A stretch of DNA of 64,000 bases from Streptomyces sp. JJ36 (GCF_021696945.1 NZ_JACYHE010000010.1:61655-125654); one strand, 5' to 3'; positions 25,801 through 34,501 are shown, counted from the first letter of the stretch. A program made the numbers and translations. Notes: generated by a model from the letters alone, not told the origin.

Positions 25801-27512
25801 AGCACCTCGCCCCGGCTGTCCGACAGGGCCACCTTGAGCACGGCCAGTGGCCTGGTCCGGTGCGCCTCGGCCTCCAGGTCGCGGACGAGGAAGGCCCGGC
25901 TGGTGGAGCCGGTGCCCAGGCGCCGGCGGACCTCCCAGCGCCCGCCCAGCACGTCCCCGGCCACGGCCTCCAGCGGGTCCTTCCCGGGGTCCCCGGACGC
26001 CTCCGGCTCGGGCTGGGCCGCAGGAGCGGTCAGATCGGCCTCGACGACCTCCAGCATCTCCAGGAAGTCGTCGACCGAGGACAGCCGCTGCTCGGGGCGG
26101 TAGGCGGTCGCCGCCTGCACCAGCTCGTCGATGTACTCGGACAGGCCGTCCACCAGGGAACTCGGTCGCAGGCCCTCACCCGCCTCCAGACGGGCCAGCA
26201 GCTCTGCCTGGCTCGCTGCCGGGGCCTTGCCGGTGACCAGGAGATAGGTGAGGACGCCGAGTCCGTAGACGTCCAGCGACACCGGATCGGGGTTCAGCGC
26301 GGTCAGCTCGGGCGCCAGAAACGGGTCCGAGCCGTCCGGCACATGGCGCGTCGACAGGGCCGTCGGGGCGAGGCGGGGTCCGCCTGGTCCGCTGCCGCCC
26401 GTACCGGAGGCGCGCTGGGTGGCGATCTGCCAGTCCGAGATCTCCAGGCGCGGGGCCAGCCAGGTCGTGTCCTCGCCGACCGCCTGCCCCCGGCGGCCCC
26501 GGTCGCGCGGAATCACATGGACCGAACGGGCGGCCAGAGCCCGGTGGTGGATCCGGCTGGCGTGCGCGGAGCGCATCGTTTCGGCGAGCTGGCGCACCAG
26601 ATCCATCCGGCCGAGGATGTCCAGTCCCTGGCCGTGCTGGAGCAGGTACTCGTCCAGCCGGAGCGTCTGCGGGTGGTAGTCGAAGATCAGGGCCGGCCCC
26701 GCGGAGTGCCCGGAGGGGAAGTACTGCTTGAGCTGGACGACGCCCGGATGGCGGAACCGCTGGAGCACCGCGGCCTCTCGACGGGCGGCGTTCTCCACCG
26801 ACTGCCGGATCGACGCGTCCGAGCCGCGCTCGCTGAGATACACCCGTACCCGGGCTGCCTCGGGCAGTTCCTGGTGGTTCGCCCGGTAGTCGGCCCATGT
26901 CTCGCCGGAGTCGTAGGACTTCCGCTCGAGCTGGTACGGGCCGACCTTGAACTCGGCGTCGCTGCGCCGGATGCCGATCCGCTCCAGCGCGGCCTTGGTC
27001 TCGCGGGAACCGGTGACCGTGATGCGGCGGCGCTCGTCGCGCGGCGGCCGCTGCAGCATCTCCACCAGCTCGGCGACGGTGTACACGCCGTTCCGGTCGT
27101 GGGCCGGCAGCCGCACGCGAAGGGCATTGTCGGTGAAGCACACGGCCTCACTGACCCATACCCGCGGTCCATGCTGCTTCAGCAGGCCGGCCAGCTCCTT
27201 CGCCTTCCGGTTCACCAGGTGAAGGGGGTTGCCGTGGGGCCGGCGGTGGCCGCTCGGCGTGGTCTGCACCCAGGTGCCGTTCTCACTGGTCACGGAACCG
27301 TGCCAGTCCTTCAGCTCGACCATCCAGACGCCGCCGGGAGCGACGACGAGCAGGTCGACCTCGCGGACGTGGCCGGTGTGCGCGGTGAAGGTGAAGTTCG
27401 ACCACGCGCGCCAGGGGTCGGCGTCCGGTAACCGCTTCCGGATGGCCTCCAGTCCACGGCGCTCGTGGTCGAACTCGGACTCGGTGACGGTGGTCCACCG
27501 GCCTTCCCGCAT
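22824..27512 (-). CDS. pglW: PglW, BREX type 2 NERD-kinase protein
   Basis: Product is about 1,562 residues. An N-terminal NERD (nuclease-related) domain has D53 and VELKDW with E66-x-K68. A first kinase-like domain (about 190-480) has HHRALAARSV for HRD and ISDWQ for DFG and looks inactive. A second kinase domain (about 540-800) is intact with HRDIKPDN (about residue 672) and DFS. A helix-hairpin-helix/alpha-CTD-like region (LYGLGVTTVGELL) is near 870. PglW is a Ser/Thr kinase needed for Pgl. I chose ATG 27510-27512 because a GGGGA site precedes it and it gives MREGRWTTVTESEFDHERRG; ATG 27555-27557 would add 15 residues but lacks a ribosome site. The stop overlaps the pglX start by 4 nt. Confidence 0.92.
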   Translation of the reverse strand: MREGRWTTVTESEFDHERRGLEAIRKRLPDADPWRAWSNFTFTAHTGHVREVDLLVVAPGGVWMVELKDWHGSVTSENGTWVQTTPSGHRRPHGNPLHLVNRKAKELAGLLKQHGPRVWVSEAVCFTDNALRVRLPAHDRNGVYTVAELVEMLQRPPRDERRRITVTGSRETKAALERIGIRRSDAEFKVGPYQLERKSYDSGETWADYRANHQELPEAARVRVYLSERGSDASIRQSVENAARREAAVLQRFRHPGVVQLKQYFPSGHSAGPALIFDYHPQTLRLDEYLLQHGQGLDILGRMDLVRQLAETMRSAHASRIHHRALAARSVHVIPRDRGRRGQAVGEDTTWLAPRLEISDWQIATQRASGTGGSGPGGPRLAPTALSTRHVPDGSDPFLAPELTALNPDPVSLDVYGLGVLTYLLVTGKAPAASQAELLARLEAGEGLRPSSLVDGLSEYIDELVQAATAYRPEQRLSSVDDFLEMLEVVEADLTAPAAQPEPEASGDPGKDPLEAVAGDVLGGRWEVRRRLGTGSTSRAFLVRDLEAEAHRTRPLAVLKVALSDSRGEVLVREAEVMGRLRPDSRVIRLVEPDPLSLGGRTVLALEYVGDEREDADQPAEDGDTGPRTRSPRREETVARQLRERGRLQMDQLEAYGDYLFGAVDFLEGESVWHRDIKPDNIAIRIRPNRTRELVLIDFSLAGLPARDHDAGTEGYLDPFIGTLTRTAYDSHAERYAVAVTLHQMASGELPKWGDGSVPPRMTDPAEFPCPVIAADAFEPAVRDGLVAFFRKALHRDAAQRFPDLKPMRDAWRKIFLDASRTVPSSHRSRHPAGAGQESGGDRPAIAEAELLTADEQRDRLAAEVTRETHLSAAGLTPAAESFLYGLGVTTVGELLDYSRTKLLNAPGLGTKTRTEVQRRQRQWGRLLRETPASPLTTKGRAEAKEEIAHLTAAETALLGRLATGEDAGGLSEAALRAVSLDALATLLVPELNNNRSNSNKAEMVRLLLRLPNERGELPAIGAWPKQKDVADALGLSAGRIPQMLKEERKRWKKQPAIQALRNEILDLLADLGRVASAVEIADALALRRGTQLPEREQRRALALAAVRAVVEVEQLVPEEAEFQHQPNRKATEEALAAGLLALDVRDGDAPDTPTAPGLLDYAARLGKTADRLARLETLPTAATVLTELGWLNPPPGLVEWDERRLVELAAAASPNAAATPRLEIYPRDLPLVRALRLTQAGLVRLIPGVPEERQPGLPPGEVHERVRARFPELVVPDGRGGTTHELPTGGSLTKALRDAGFDLTLSTRENTRTLRYLPSQMDGASSYLTVAAWRRSTDAGLVTRYSDDPLLAGAVRADERLTASARRDGYRVLTVHHGRTVEAVRELSKSRIGAQPVSVTSLFLDALHALVPPGTKPTWETLLKADVAEPGSRGALKFAEYARTAWGAVEPRIRELLTPGAGAGPVLLTEAAVFARYDAMGVLDRLAEAARGGGRGLWLLVPQPDPGREPRLGQVAVAYQAGLGEWIELPDSWVRNAHRSGLVNAHASANGNENGTKGDET

Positions 27513-27835
27513 GCGCTGTCCCCGCCTCGTGCCATCGTGCCGCGCGTAGAGGTCCATCCCCCGGCCGCAAATACTCTTGTCCTACATTGCGGGCCTGGTG
27601 AAATGCTAGCTGCGGGCACGGACGCCGTGGGCGCGATCGCCCAAGACGACGGTCGACGGCCAGCGGCTTGCCTCCCGGGGCCGTGCCTCGGCGCGCCCAG
27701 GTGTGGAGAACGGCACGGAAGGCGTGTGCGCCGACGAGGAGTCCAGCGTCGTCGGGACGGCGGAGCCGGACGGTACGGATGGAGGTCGTAGTCGCCGGCG
27801 AGCGGACCGGGGCCTGAGCAGGGAAGCAGTCCCGT
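27513..27835. other. Intergenic gap upstream of pglW
   Basis: This stretch of about 320 nt lies between the end of the trypsin-nSTAND gene and the pglW start. It contains a relatively AT-rich patch near 27570-27610 (for example AATACTCTTGTCCTACATTGC on the plus strand) that is a reasonable place for the pglWX promoter, but no clear hexamers can be assigned. No gene is supported. Confidence 0.4.
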
Positions 27836-30800
27836 TCAGCGGCACAGCGGTTGATCCGGAAAGGGTACGGGCAGAGCTGTCTGCTCGCGTCCGGTGAGCT
27901 CACGGCCGGCGGTGATGTCACACAGCGCGTCGGCCCATTCCTCGGGGCGCAGCCGCAGGGTCTCGAGCCTGGTGCGGCCGCCTGCGTCCCGGCCGTACAG
28001 AAGGGTCTTGTCGGCGACGTCGTAGAAGCCGTAGGGATCGTCGGTACGGAAGGTGGTGTCCGGGTCGTAGCCCCCCAGGGAATAGGACTCGGTGTACGTG
28101 CCCTCGCTGATGTCGTAGAGGCGGACGGTGTTCTGGGCGGCGAGGAAATAGTGGCCCTCGTCGTCCGAGAAGCCGCCGACATACGGCACCAGTTGATCGA
28201 AGGTGGACAGCGGGCCGATCCGGGGGGCGAGCGGGTCGGTGGTCCACAGTTCGAGGCTTCGGCTGGTGCGGACGACCACGAAGTGGTCTCCGCTGTCGTC
28301 GAAAGCGGCGGAGTTCGCGCCCTCACCGATGCGGTGACGGCGCACCATCCGGCCGGACGCCAGGTCGACGATGTGCACGTACGGGTCCTGCGGAGAGGTG
28401 ATCGCGACGCGATCGTCCCCGGGGTGGGAGCCGAGGGTCAGCTTCTCGTCTCCGGCGTGGGGGACGATGCCGGAGAGGTCGAGACGGTCGACGAGCCGGC
28501 CGGTGCGGGCCTCCCATCGTGCGACCTCGGAGCCGATACGGGTGATCAGGCGGCGCGGTCCGTCGTAGCGGAACCGGACAGGCGGAGGATCATCCGGACC
28601 CTGTGACGCGGCCGCAGGCAGGTCGATCCGGCTCACAGGCCGTAGAGAGCGGCTGTCGCGGACGACGATCCGGCTCGCCGCCTCCCGCAGCGCGAAGGTC
28701 TGCAGGTCGGGGCTCACGGTGAGGCCGAGTGGCCCTTGCCACCCCGTGTCGGGTAAGTCGGCGCTCTTCAGCATCCGGTGATCCCCTGCCGGCCGGCGAA
28801 GCTGAACCGTCGAGCGCTCGCTGCCGATCATCACCATACGCGCGCCGCCGACGAGACGAGCCGCGACACCGTCGAGAAGTGCGGTCTCGGCGTCGACCGC
28901 GTACACGGCGTGCCCTCGGAATCTCAGCAGCGCGCTGTGGGAACGGGAGGTCACCAGTCGGAACGGCCGTCCCCGGTCGGGGCCGTAGCCGTAGGCGGTC
29001 GCAGTGACCCGGTCGTGGCCTACGTCCACGAGGAGCGAGGTCAGGCCGTCCACGGTGAAGCGTCCGCCGTCCCCGTCCGCGATGACCCGGGAGCAGCCGA
29101 AGGCGTCGGTGTCCCGAAAGCTGCCGTGGCGAGCGCCGTCGGCGACACGCAGACGCCGGTAGAGCGCTCCCTTCTCCCGCTCCTCACACGTCACGACGAA
29201 CCGCCCGTCGCCGGAAGGGCTCACTTCCCGGACGCCGTCGACGAGCGTACGCACCTCCGCGGTGCCGATGTCGGCCACGGCGATGCGCCGGGACAGACCC
29301 CTGACGGCCACTGCGAGAAAGGTCTGGTCGTCCGGCCCGGCCCACACCATGGCGGTGCCCTCGCCCCTGCGCCGGACGGTGATGCGGTGCGGCTCGTCCG
29401 GCTGCGCCAGGTCCCACCACACGAGGCCGCCGTTCTGCACGACGGCGACCCGCGTGCCGTCCCGCGAGAAGGCTGCCGCGGCGGCGCCGCCGGCATCGTC
29501 GCCCATGTCGACGGCGTCGCGCAGCGGCAGGGTGTTGGCGAGGCCGACCGCGCCGTCGTCGTCCACGTCGAACCAGACCAGCACCTCCTGCGTCAGGTAA
29601 CCCGCACGGCCTCCGTCCGGGGATACCAGGGGCACCATGGCGTCGGCCGGACCGTCCAGGAGAACAGTGTGGGGTGTGTCGCTCAGGGCGCCGGTGAAGA
29701 GCGTGACGCGCCCGCCGGCAGAGAGGACGGCGATCACGGATCCGTCCTGGGAACTCTGCGCCGTCGTGATCTCGCCCGGTGGGTTGGACAGGATGCGTTC
29801 GATTCCCCGGTGCGCGACGTAGTACCGCAGGAGCGCGTTGCGGGCCTGCCGGGTAGGAGACGTGCGGTAGGCGGCCACGGCGAGGGTCAGGGCCGCAGCG
29901 GGATCCTGTACCTCGGTGGCGGCAGCCGCCGCCGCCAGGGCCCGGGAGGCTGCTCCGGCACCCTGGCGGGCGGCCTCTTCGCGCTGCTGGACGAAGAGCG
30001 TGCCCAGCACGAGAGCCGCGGCCAGGACCAGGCTGAGCACAGTCCACGTGGTCCGGCGTCGTCGGCGGGTGGTCCGGAGGTGACGCCTGCCGTGCTCGAG
30101 GTACTCCTGTACGGTGGCGTCGACATCGTCGCGGCGGCCCTCGAGCCGGCGGTCCGCTTCGCTCAGCGTACGCCGACCGGGCAGCAGCTCGGCCGGGCGG
30201 CCGGCGGCACGCCAGCGCTCCGTGTCGTGACGCACGTCGCCGTACCAGGTGAGGAACGCCCGGTCCGCGTCCACCAGGTGCCGCAGCTTCTGCCAGCCGG
30301 TGATAAGGGCTTCGTGGGCCAGTTCGACAGTGTCCTGACGGCCCGAGACCCCTTGTCCGGTGACCAGCAACCGCGTGGTGGCCAACTGCTCCGCCAGTCG
30401 CCGCTGCCCGGATGTGAGGTCGGCGAGCAGCACGGTCCGGCGGGTCACCGGGTCGGTGGCGGTCGACGGAATACGGACGAGCATGCCCAGCAGCCGGTCG
30501 GCTTCCGGGACCCGTTCTGCCGGGACGTGGCGGTTCCACACAGCGTCGGCGTGTGTGCTCAGCGCACCCGCGACGCCACCGAGACCCTCGTACGCGACGT
30601 GGGTGAGCATGCCGCCCGACTGCTTCTGCCACAACAGATCCAGCGTGTGCGTCAGCAGCGGCAGCGCGCCGGGCACTCCTGCGGTGTCGGCGAGGATCCT
30701 CTCTGCGAGCCGGTCCTCGTAGCGGACACCGGGAACCCCCTCGACCGGGAGGGTGACAACCTGGCGCAACTGGTCACGGCTCATGGGCCGCAGCGGGTGC

Positions 30801-32038
30801 ACGCACCGGTCGACCAGTGCGCCGAGGACGGGGTCGGCCAGGGCGTCGTCGAGGGCGTCGGTGCGCAGAGTGAGGAGGACACCGACGTGGCGGTCCAGTC
30901 CCGGCCTCGTCAGCGCCTCGGCCAGCGGAGCCAGCGTTGAGGAGGCGCCGAGCGCCTCCTCGCACTGGTCGAGGACGACGAGCAGCCGGTGTGCGTCCGG
31001 CCCGCGCAGTGCCTTGGTGAGGCAGCGTTCCAGTCCGTTTCGCTCGATGTCCGTATGCAGCCGGTCGACCGCGGCGTCACGACTCTCCTCGCCGAGCCGG
31101 GCGGCGTCCGGAGCGACGAGCGGAAGCAGTGCGGAAGCCAGGGACCACAGTGGCAGCGGCTCCCGAGCGGGCCGTAGCACGACTGCCACATGGCCGGAGG
31201 CGCGGAGCAGAGGAACGACGCCCGCCAAGGCCAGAGACGACTTGCCGCAACCCGAAGGCCCGGTGAGCGTGGTGACGTGCTCCGTGCGGACGCGCGCCAC
31301 CAGCGCGTCCCGCTCCGCCTCACGGCCGACAAGAAGCGCCGAGTCCGCCTCCTGGAGCGGCTTCAGGCTGCGGAAAGGTGATTCCGGTTGCGCCCAGGAG
31401 CGAAGCGGCGGGTAGGCGTCGAGAAGCCGGGACGTCGGGATCAAGACGGCTGCGGGCGGGTCCCGCTGTTCCCCCCGCACCACCATCCCGACCACCCCGG
31501 TCAGCTCCTCGTCCCAGACGGCGGTGCCGCTGAAGCCGCGGGTGATCCGGTATCCGTGCGGAGCCGCCAGTTCGGCCTGGACACGTCCGCTCGACTGACG
31601 GGCGCGCAACACGCCCGAATGCCACACCCCGTCGTCCCGCGCCTGCGGAAACCCGAAGGCGCGGATGCGATGTCCCCACACGTCCCCGGCGTCGACCAGT
31701 CCCGCCCGGCCGGCGCTCTCCGGGAGCCCGGCCACGCGGAGTACGGCGATGTCCTCGGCCTCGTCGACATGGATGACATCGGCTCTGTGGCGACGCGGAG
31801 CCGCCGAAGACACCAAGGGCAGATCCACCTCGACGGCCTGGCCGCAGGGGCAGCCCGGCTCCCGGCCGCACTCGTCCGAATGCGCGGCGTCGGGCGTGCG
31901 CGACCCCTCCCCGTCCGGTAGCGCTGCGCCAACCACATGCGCACAGGTGAGAGCCGTGTCTCCGCCGACCAGAAAGCCCGCGCCCACCGGTCGGCCCGCA
32001 CCTGTGCCGAAGATCCGCAGGATCGCCGACTCAAACAT
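27836..32038 (-). CDS. Trypsin-nSTAND NTPase with C-terminal beta-propeller
   Basis: Product is 1,400 residues. Residues 1 to about 215 form a trypsin-like protease with triad H34 (TCAHVV), D96 (DIAVLRV) and S170 (GFSGTAV); a Cys cluster (C57, C63, C65) sits in an insert after the His and may bind metal. A STAND/NACHT-type NTPase starts near 235 (LVGREAERDAL) with P-loop GPSGCGKS at 260-267 and LLVVLDQCEE as Walker B. Around residue 660 an Arg-rich stretch precedes a hydrophobic helix (TVLSLVLAAALVLGTLFV), a probable membrane anchor. The rest has repeated DGS/DG-VA-strands of a WD40-like propeller, the likely sensor. The architecture fits an oligomerising invasion sensor that activates its protease. 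It follows the Trypco1 gene by 24 nt. Confidence 0.85.
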   Translation of the reverse strand: MFESAILRIFGTGAGRPVGAGFLVGGDTALTCAHVVGAALPDGEGSRTPDAAHSDECGREPGCPCGQAVEVDLPLVSSAAPRRHRADVIHVDEAEDIAVLRVAGLPESAGRAGLVDAGDVWGHRIRAFGFPQARDDGVWHSGVLRARQSSGRVQAELAAPHGYRITRGFSGTAVWDEELTGVVGMVVRGEQRDPPAAVLIPTSRLLDAYPPLRSWAQPESPFRSLKPLQEADSALLVGREAERDALVARVRTEHVTTLTGPSGCGKSSLALAGVVPLLRASGHVAVVLRPAREPLPLWSLASALLPLVAPDAARLGEESRDAAVDRLHTDIERNGLERCLTKALRGPDAHRLLVVLDQCEEALGASSTLAPLAEALTRPGLDRHVGVLLTLRTDALDDALADPVLGALVDRCVHPLRPMSRDQLRQVVTLPVEGVPGVRYEDRLAERILADTAGVPGALPLLTHTLDLLWQKQSGGMLTHVAYEGLGGVAGALSTHADAVWNRHVPAERVPEADRLLGMLVRIPSTATDPVTRRTVLLADLTSGQRRLAEQLATTRLLVTGQGVSGRQDTVELAHEALITGWQKLRHLVDADRAFLTWYGDVRHDTERWRAAGRPAELLPGRRTLSEADRRLEGRRDDVDATVQEYLEHGRRHLRTTRRRRRTTWTVLSLVLAAALVLGTLFVQQREEAARQGAGAASRALAAAAAATEVQDPAAALTLAVAAYRTSPTRQARNALLRYYVAHRGIERILSNPPGEITTAQSSQDGSVIAVLSAGGRVTLFTGALSDTPHTVLLDGPADAMVPLVSPDGGRAGYLTQEVLVWFDVDDDGAVGLANTLPLRDAVDMGDDAGGAAAAAFSRDGTRVAVVQNGGLVWWDLAQPDEPHRITVRRRGEGTAMVWAGPDDQTFLAVAVRGLSRRIAVADIGTAEVRTLVDGVREVSPSGDGRFVVTCEEREKGALYRRLRVADGARHGSFRDTDAFGCSRVIADGDGGRFTVDGLTSLLVDVGHDRVTATAYGYGPDRGRPFRLVTSRSHSALLRFRGHAVYAVDAETALLDGVAARLVGGARMVMIGSERSTVQLRRPAGDHRMLKSADLPDTGWQGPLGLTVSPDLQTFALREAASRIVVRDSRSLRPVSRIDLPAAASQGPDDPPPVRFRYDGPRRLITRIGSEVARWEARTGRLVDRLDLSGIVPHAGDEKLTLGSHPGDDRVAITSPQDPYVHIVDLASGRMVRRHRIGEGANSAAFDDSGDHFVVVRTSRSLELWTTDPLAPRIGPLSTFDQLVPYVGGFSDDEGHYFLAAQNTVRLYDISEGTYTESYSLGGYDPDTTFRTDDPYGFYDVADKTLLYGRDAGGRTRLETLRLRPEEWADALCDITAGRELTGREQTALPVPFPDQPLCR

Positions 32039-32062
32039 CCAACTGCCCCTGCCTGACAGCTT

Positions 32063-32458
32063 TCAGGAGCCGGCGGGCGACGTCGAGCCCGCTCCCCCTG
32101 CGGGACCGGATGCCTGCGGCGGCACGGTGTCCCCGCCTCTCCCGGAGGGGTGCCACGTCAGCGACACGGAGAAGTTCGCGGCGGCCGACGTACTGGTGAT
32201 GACGGCATCCGCCTTCGCATCCAGAGAGATGCCGAACGAGACCGTGATTTCGTCCGGAGCCTGGGGAAGCCGGGAGAAGTTGTCCACGAACGAGGCGGCC
32301 ACCGGTCGGACCGATTGCAGCATCTCCTGGAGCGAGCGGGCGCTGCGCGCCACCACCTGACCGGGCCGGGCGACGTCGACGAGTCCCTCGTCCACGTCCC
32401 GGACCTCGATCAGTAACCGGCCTGCTCCGTCTCCCGTCGGCACGTCGACCACGTACAT
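32063..32458 (-). CDS. Trypco1 (trypsin-co-occurring domain 1) protein
   Basis: Product is 131 residues. It has the Trypco1 pattern: a beta-strand opening with an acidic loop (LLIEVRDVDEG), a central helix (SLQEMLQSVRPVAASFVDNF), then DEITVSFGISLDAKADAV and a last strand ANFSVSLTW. The C-terminal tail is Gly/Pro-rich and probably disordered. The ATG at 32456-32458 has GGAGG just upstream. It ends 24 nt before the trypsin-nSTAND gene and should be co-expressed with it as the regulatory or substrate partner. It is a different family from the Trypco2 protein at 8.1 kb, so the island holds both kinds. Confidence 0.87.
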   Translation of the reverse strand: MYVVDVPTGDGAGRLLIEVRDVDEGLVDVARPGQVVARSARSLQEMLQSVRPVAASFVDNFSRLPQAPDEITVSFGISLDAKADAVITSTSAAANFSVSLTWHPSGRGGDTVPPQASGPAGGAGSTSPAGS

Positions 32459-32676
32459 GCAGCCTCCCCCCCCACTCGACTCAGCAGCCAGCCCAGTCTA
32501 GGTGTGACGGTCTGCCCGGCGCTGAGAATTGCACCGGCAGCCGGAGCCGGTGACCATCCGGACGATGCGGGCCTGCCCGGCGGGCGGCCGTGCCACAAGG
32601 TACGCGACTTCTGAGCGTGCGCCGGGCCCGCCGACACCCCTGCAACAGGGTCGGCAGACCCGGCGGCACCCGCCCG

Positions 32677-34206
32677 TCAGATGTCGCGGAAGGTCTCGAT
32701 CTGGGCGCCGACCTCGTTGAGGCGCTCGGCGAGGTCCTCGTAGCCGCGGTTGATGACGTAGACGTTGCGCAGTACGGAGGTGCCCTCGGCGGCCAGCATG
32801 GCCAGCAGGACGACGACGGCGGGGCGCAGCGCGGGCGGGCACATCATCTCGGCGGCGCGCCAGCGGGTCGGGCCCTCGACCAGCACCCGGTGCGGGTCGA
32901 GGAGCTGGAGGCGGCCGCCGAGGCGGTTGAGGTCGGTGAGGTAGATGGCGCGGTTGTCGTAGACCCAGTCGTGGATGAGGGTCTTGCCCTGGGCGACGGC
33001 GGCGATGGCCGCGAAGAACGGCACGTTGTCGATGTTGAGCCCGGGGAAGGGCATCGGGTGGATCTTGTCGATGGGCGCCTCGAGCTTGGACGGACGGACC
33101 GTCAGGTCGATGAGCCGGGTGCGGCCGTTGTCCGCGGCGTACTCCGGGCTGCGGTCGGCGTCGAGGCCCATCTCCTCCAGCACGGCGAGCTCGATCTCCA
33201 GGAACTCGGCGGGCACCCGGCGCACCGTCAGCTCGGACTCGGTGACCACGGCGGCGGCCAGCAGGCTCATGGCCTCCACCGGGTCCTCGGAGGGGGAGTA
33301 GTCGACGTCCACGTCGATCTCCGCGCGGCCGTGCACGGTGAGCGTGGTGGTGCCGACGCCCTCCACCCGTACGCCGAGCTGCTCCAGGAAGAAGCAGAGG
33401 TCCTGGACCATGTAGTTGGAGGAGGCGTTGCGGATGACGGTGGTGCCGTCGTGGCGGGCGGCGGCGAGCAGGGCGTTCTCGGTGACGGTGTCGCCGCGTT
33501 CGGTCAGCACGATGGGGCGGTCGGGGGCGACGGAGCGGTCGACGACGGCGTGGTAGAGGCCCTCGGTGGCGGTGACGTCCAGTCCGAAGCGGCGCAGCGC
33601 GATCATGTGCGGCTGGACGGTGCGGGTGCCGAGGTCGCAGCCGCCGGCGTAGGGGATCTGGAAGGTGTCCAGGCGGTGCAGCAGCGGCCCCAGGAACATG
33701 ATGATGCTGCGGGTGCGGCGGGCGGCCTCGGCGTCGATCGCGTCCATGTCGAGCTCGGCCGGGGGCACGATCTCCAGGTCCCCGCCGTCGTCGATCCAGC
33801 GGGTGCGGACGCCGATGGAGTGCAGCACCTCGAGGAGCCGGTAGACCTCCTCGATGCGGGCGACCCGGCGCAGCACGGTGCGGCCGGAGTTGAGGAGGGA
33901 CGCGCAGAGCAGGGCCACGCAGGCGTTCTTGCTGGTCTTGACGGCGATACTGCCGGAGAGGCGCCGGCCGCCGACGACCCGGAGGTGCATCGGGCCGGAG
34001 TAGCCGAGGGAGACGATCTCGCTGTCCAGGGCCTCGGAGATTCTGGCGATCATCTCAAGGCTGATGTTCTGATTGCCGCGCTCGATGCGGTTCACGGCGC
34101 TCTGGCTGGTGCCCAGCGCCTCCGCCAGTTGGCTCTGCGTCCAGCCACGGTGCTGGCGGGCGTCGCGGATGAGCTGGCCGATGCGCCCAAGGTAGTCGTC
34201 CGTCAT
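32677..34206 (-). CDS. murA2: UDP-N-acetylglucosamine 1-carboxyvinyltransferase-like enzyme with N-terminal XRE HTH
   Basis: Product is 509 residues. Residues 1-65 form an XRE helix-turn-helix (WTQSQLAEALGTSQSAVNRI). The rest is an EPSP-synthase-fold MurA-like domain with the PEP-site SKNA (92-95) and the Cys of GGCDLG (C190) in the catalytic loop. MurA makes the first committed peptidoglycan precursor from UDP-GlcNAc and PEP. The fusion suggests an enzyme that also binds DNA, perhaps sensing UDP-GlcNAc or PEP. It corresponds to the second murA copy that sits beside aconitase in S. coelicolor (SCO5998 as I recall). ATG start at 34204-34206; a perfect-armed 18-bp palindrome lies 12 nt upstream. 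It is divergent from acnA. Confidence 0.82.
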   Translation of the reverse strand: MTDDYLGRIGQLIRDARQHRGWTQSQLAEALGTSQSAVNRIERGNQNISLEMIARISEALDSEIVSLGYSGPMHLRVVGGRRLSGSIAVKTSKNACVALLCASLLNSGRTVLRRVARIEEVYRLLEVLHSIGVRTRWIDDGGDLEIVPPAELDMDAIDAEAARRTRSIIMFLGPLLHRLDTFQIPYAGGCDLGTRTVQPHMIALRRFGLDVTATEGLYHAVVDRSVAPDRPIVLTERGDTVTENALLAAARHDGTTVIRNASSNYMVQDLCFFLEQLGVRVEGVGTTTLTVHGRAEIDVDVDYSPSEDPVEAMSLLAAAVVTESELTVRRVPAEFLEIELAVLEEMGLDADRSPEYAADNGRTRLIDLTVRPSKLEAPIDKIHPMPFPGLNIDNVPFFAAIAAVAQGKTLIHDWVYDNRAIYLTDLNRLGGRLQLLDPHRVLVEGPTRWRAAEMMCPPALRPAVVVLLAMLAAEGTSVLRNVYVINRGYEDLAERLNEVGAQIETFRDI

Positions 34207-34217
34207 GCAGGCGACGA

Positions 34218-34235
34218 TATCTCAGATGTGAGATA
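34218..34235. promoter_or_regulatory. 18-bp palindrome upstream of murA2 (candidate operator)
   Basis: The sequence TATCTC-AGATGT-GAGATA has perfect half-sites. It begins 12 nt before the murA2 start codon, a position suited to repression. The same half-sites and spacing recur before acnA. The HTH-MurA fusion is an obvious candidate binder, but this is inference. Confidence 0.55.
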
Positions 34236-34471
34236 GGGGGCACCCGGAGGGCCGCCGAACGGGTGAGGGGTTTCGTGCGGGGTGTGGCTGCGCGGAGCGG
34301 TCGTGGCGGCGGCCGGGAACCACTCGCACGCCGCGGAGGTTGCCTCTTCGGGCATGGTGGTCCCGCCGGGCGGTTTCCGCCAGTCGGCGCGCGGGGCGCC
34401 CCGCGTGTCGGCCGGGTGCGTGGAGCGGCCGTGGCCTGGTACTCGCACCGGAGGGCGGGGCGGGGTCCGGG

Positions 34472-34501
34472 CATGACCCGCCCGCGGTCGTGTACTAGAG
34501 T
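34472..34501 (+). promoter_or_regulatory. Possible acnA promoter
   Basis: CATGAC (34472-34477) and TAGAGT (34496-34501), 18 nt apart, could be the -35 and -10 boxes for acnA. The start point would then fall within the palindrome at 34502-34519. The hexamers are weak, so this is a tentative call. Confidence 0.35.
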
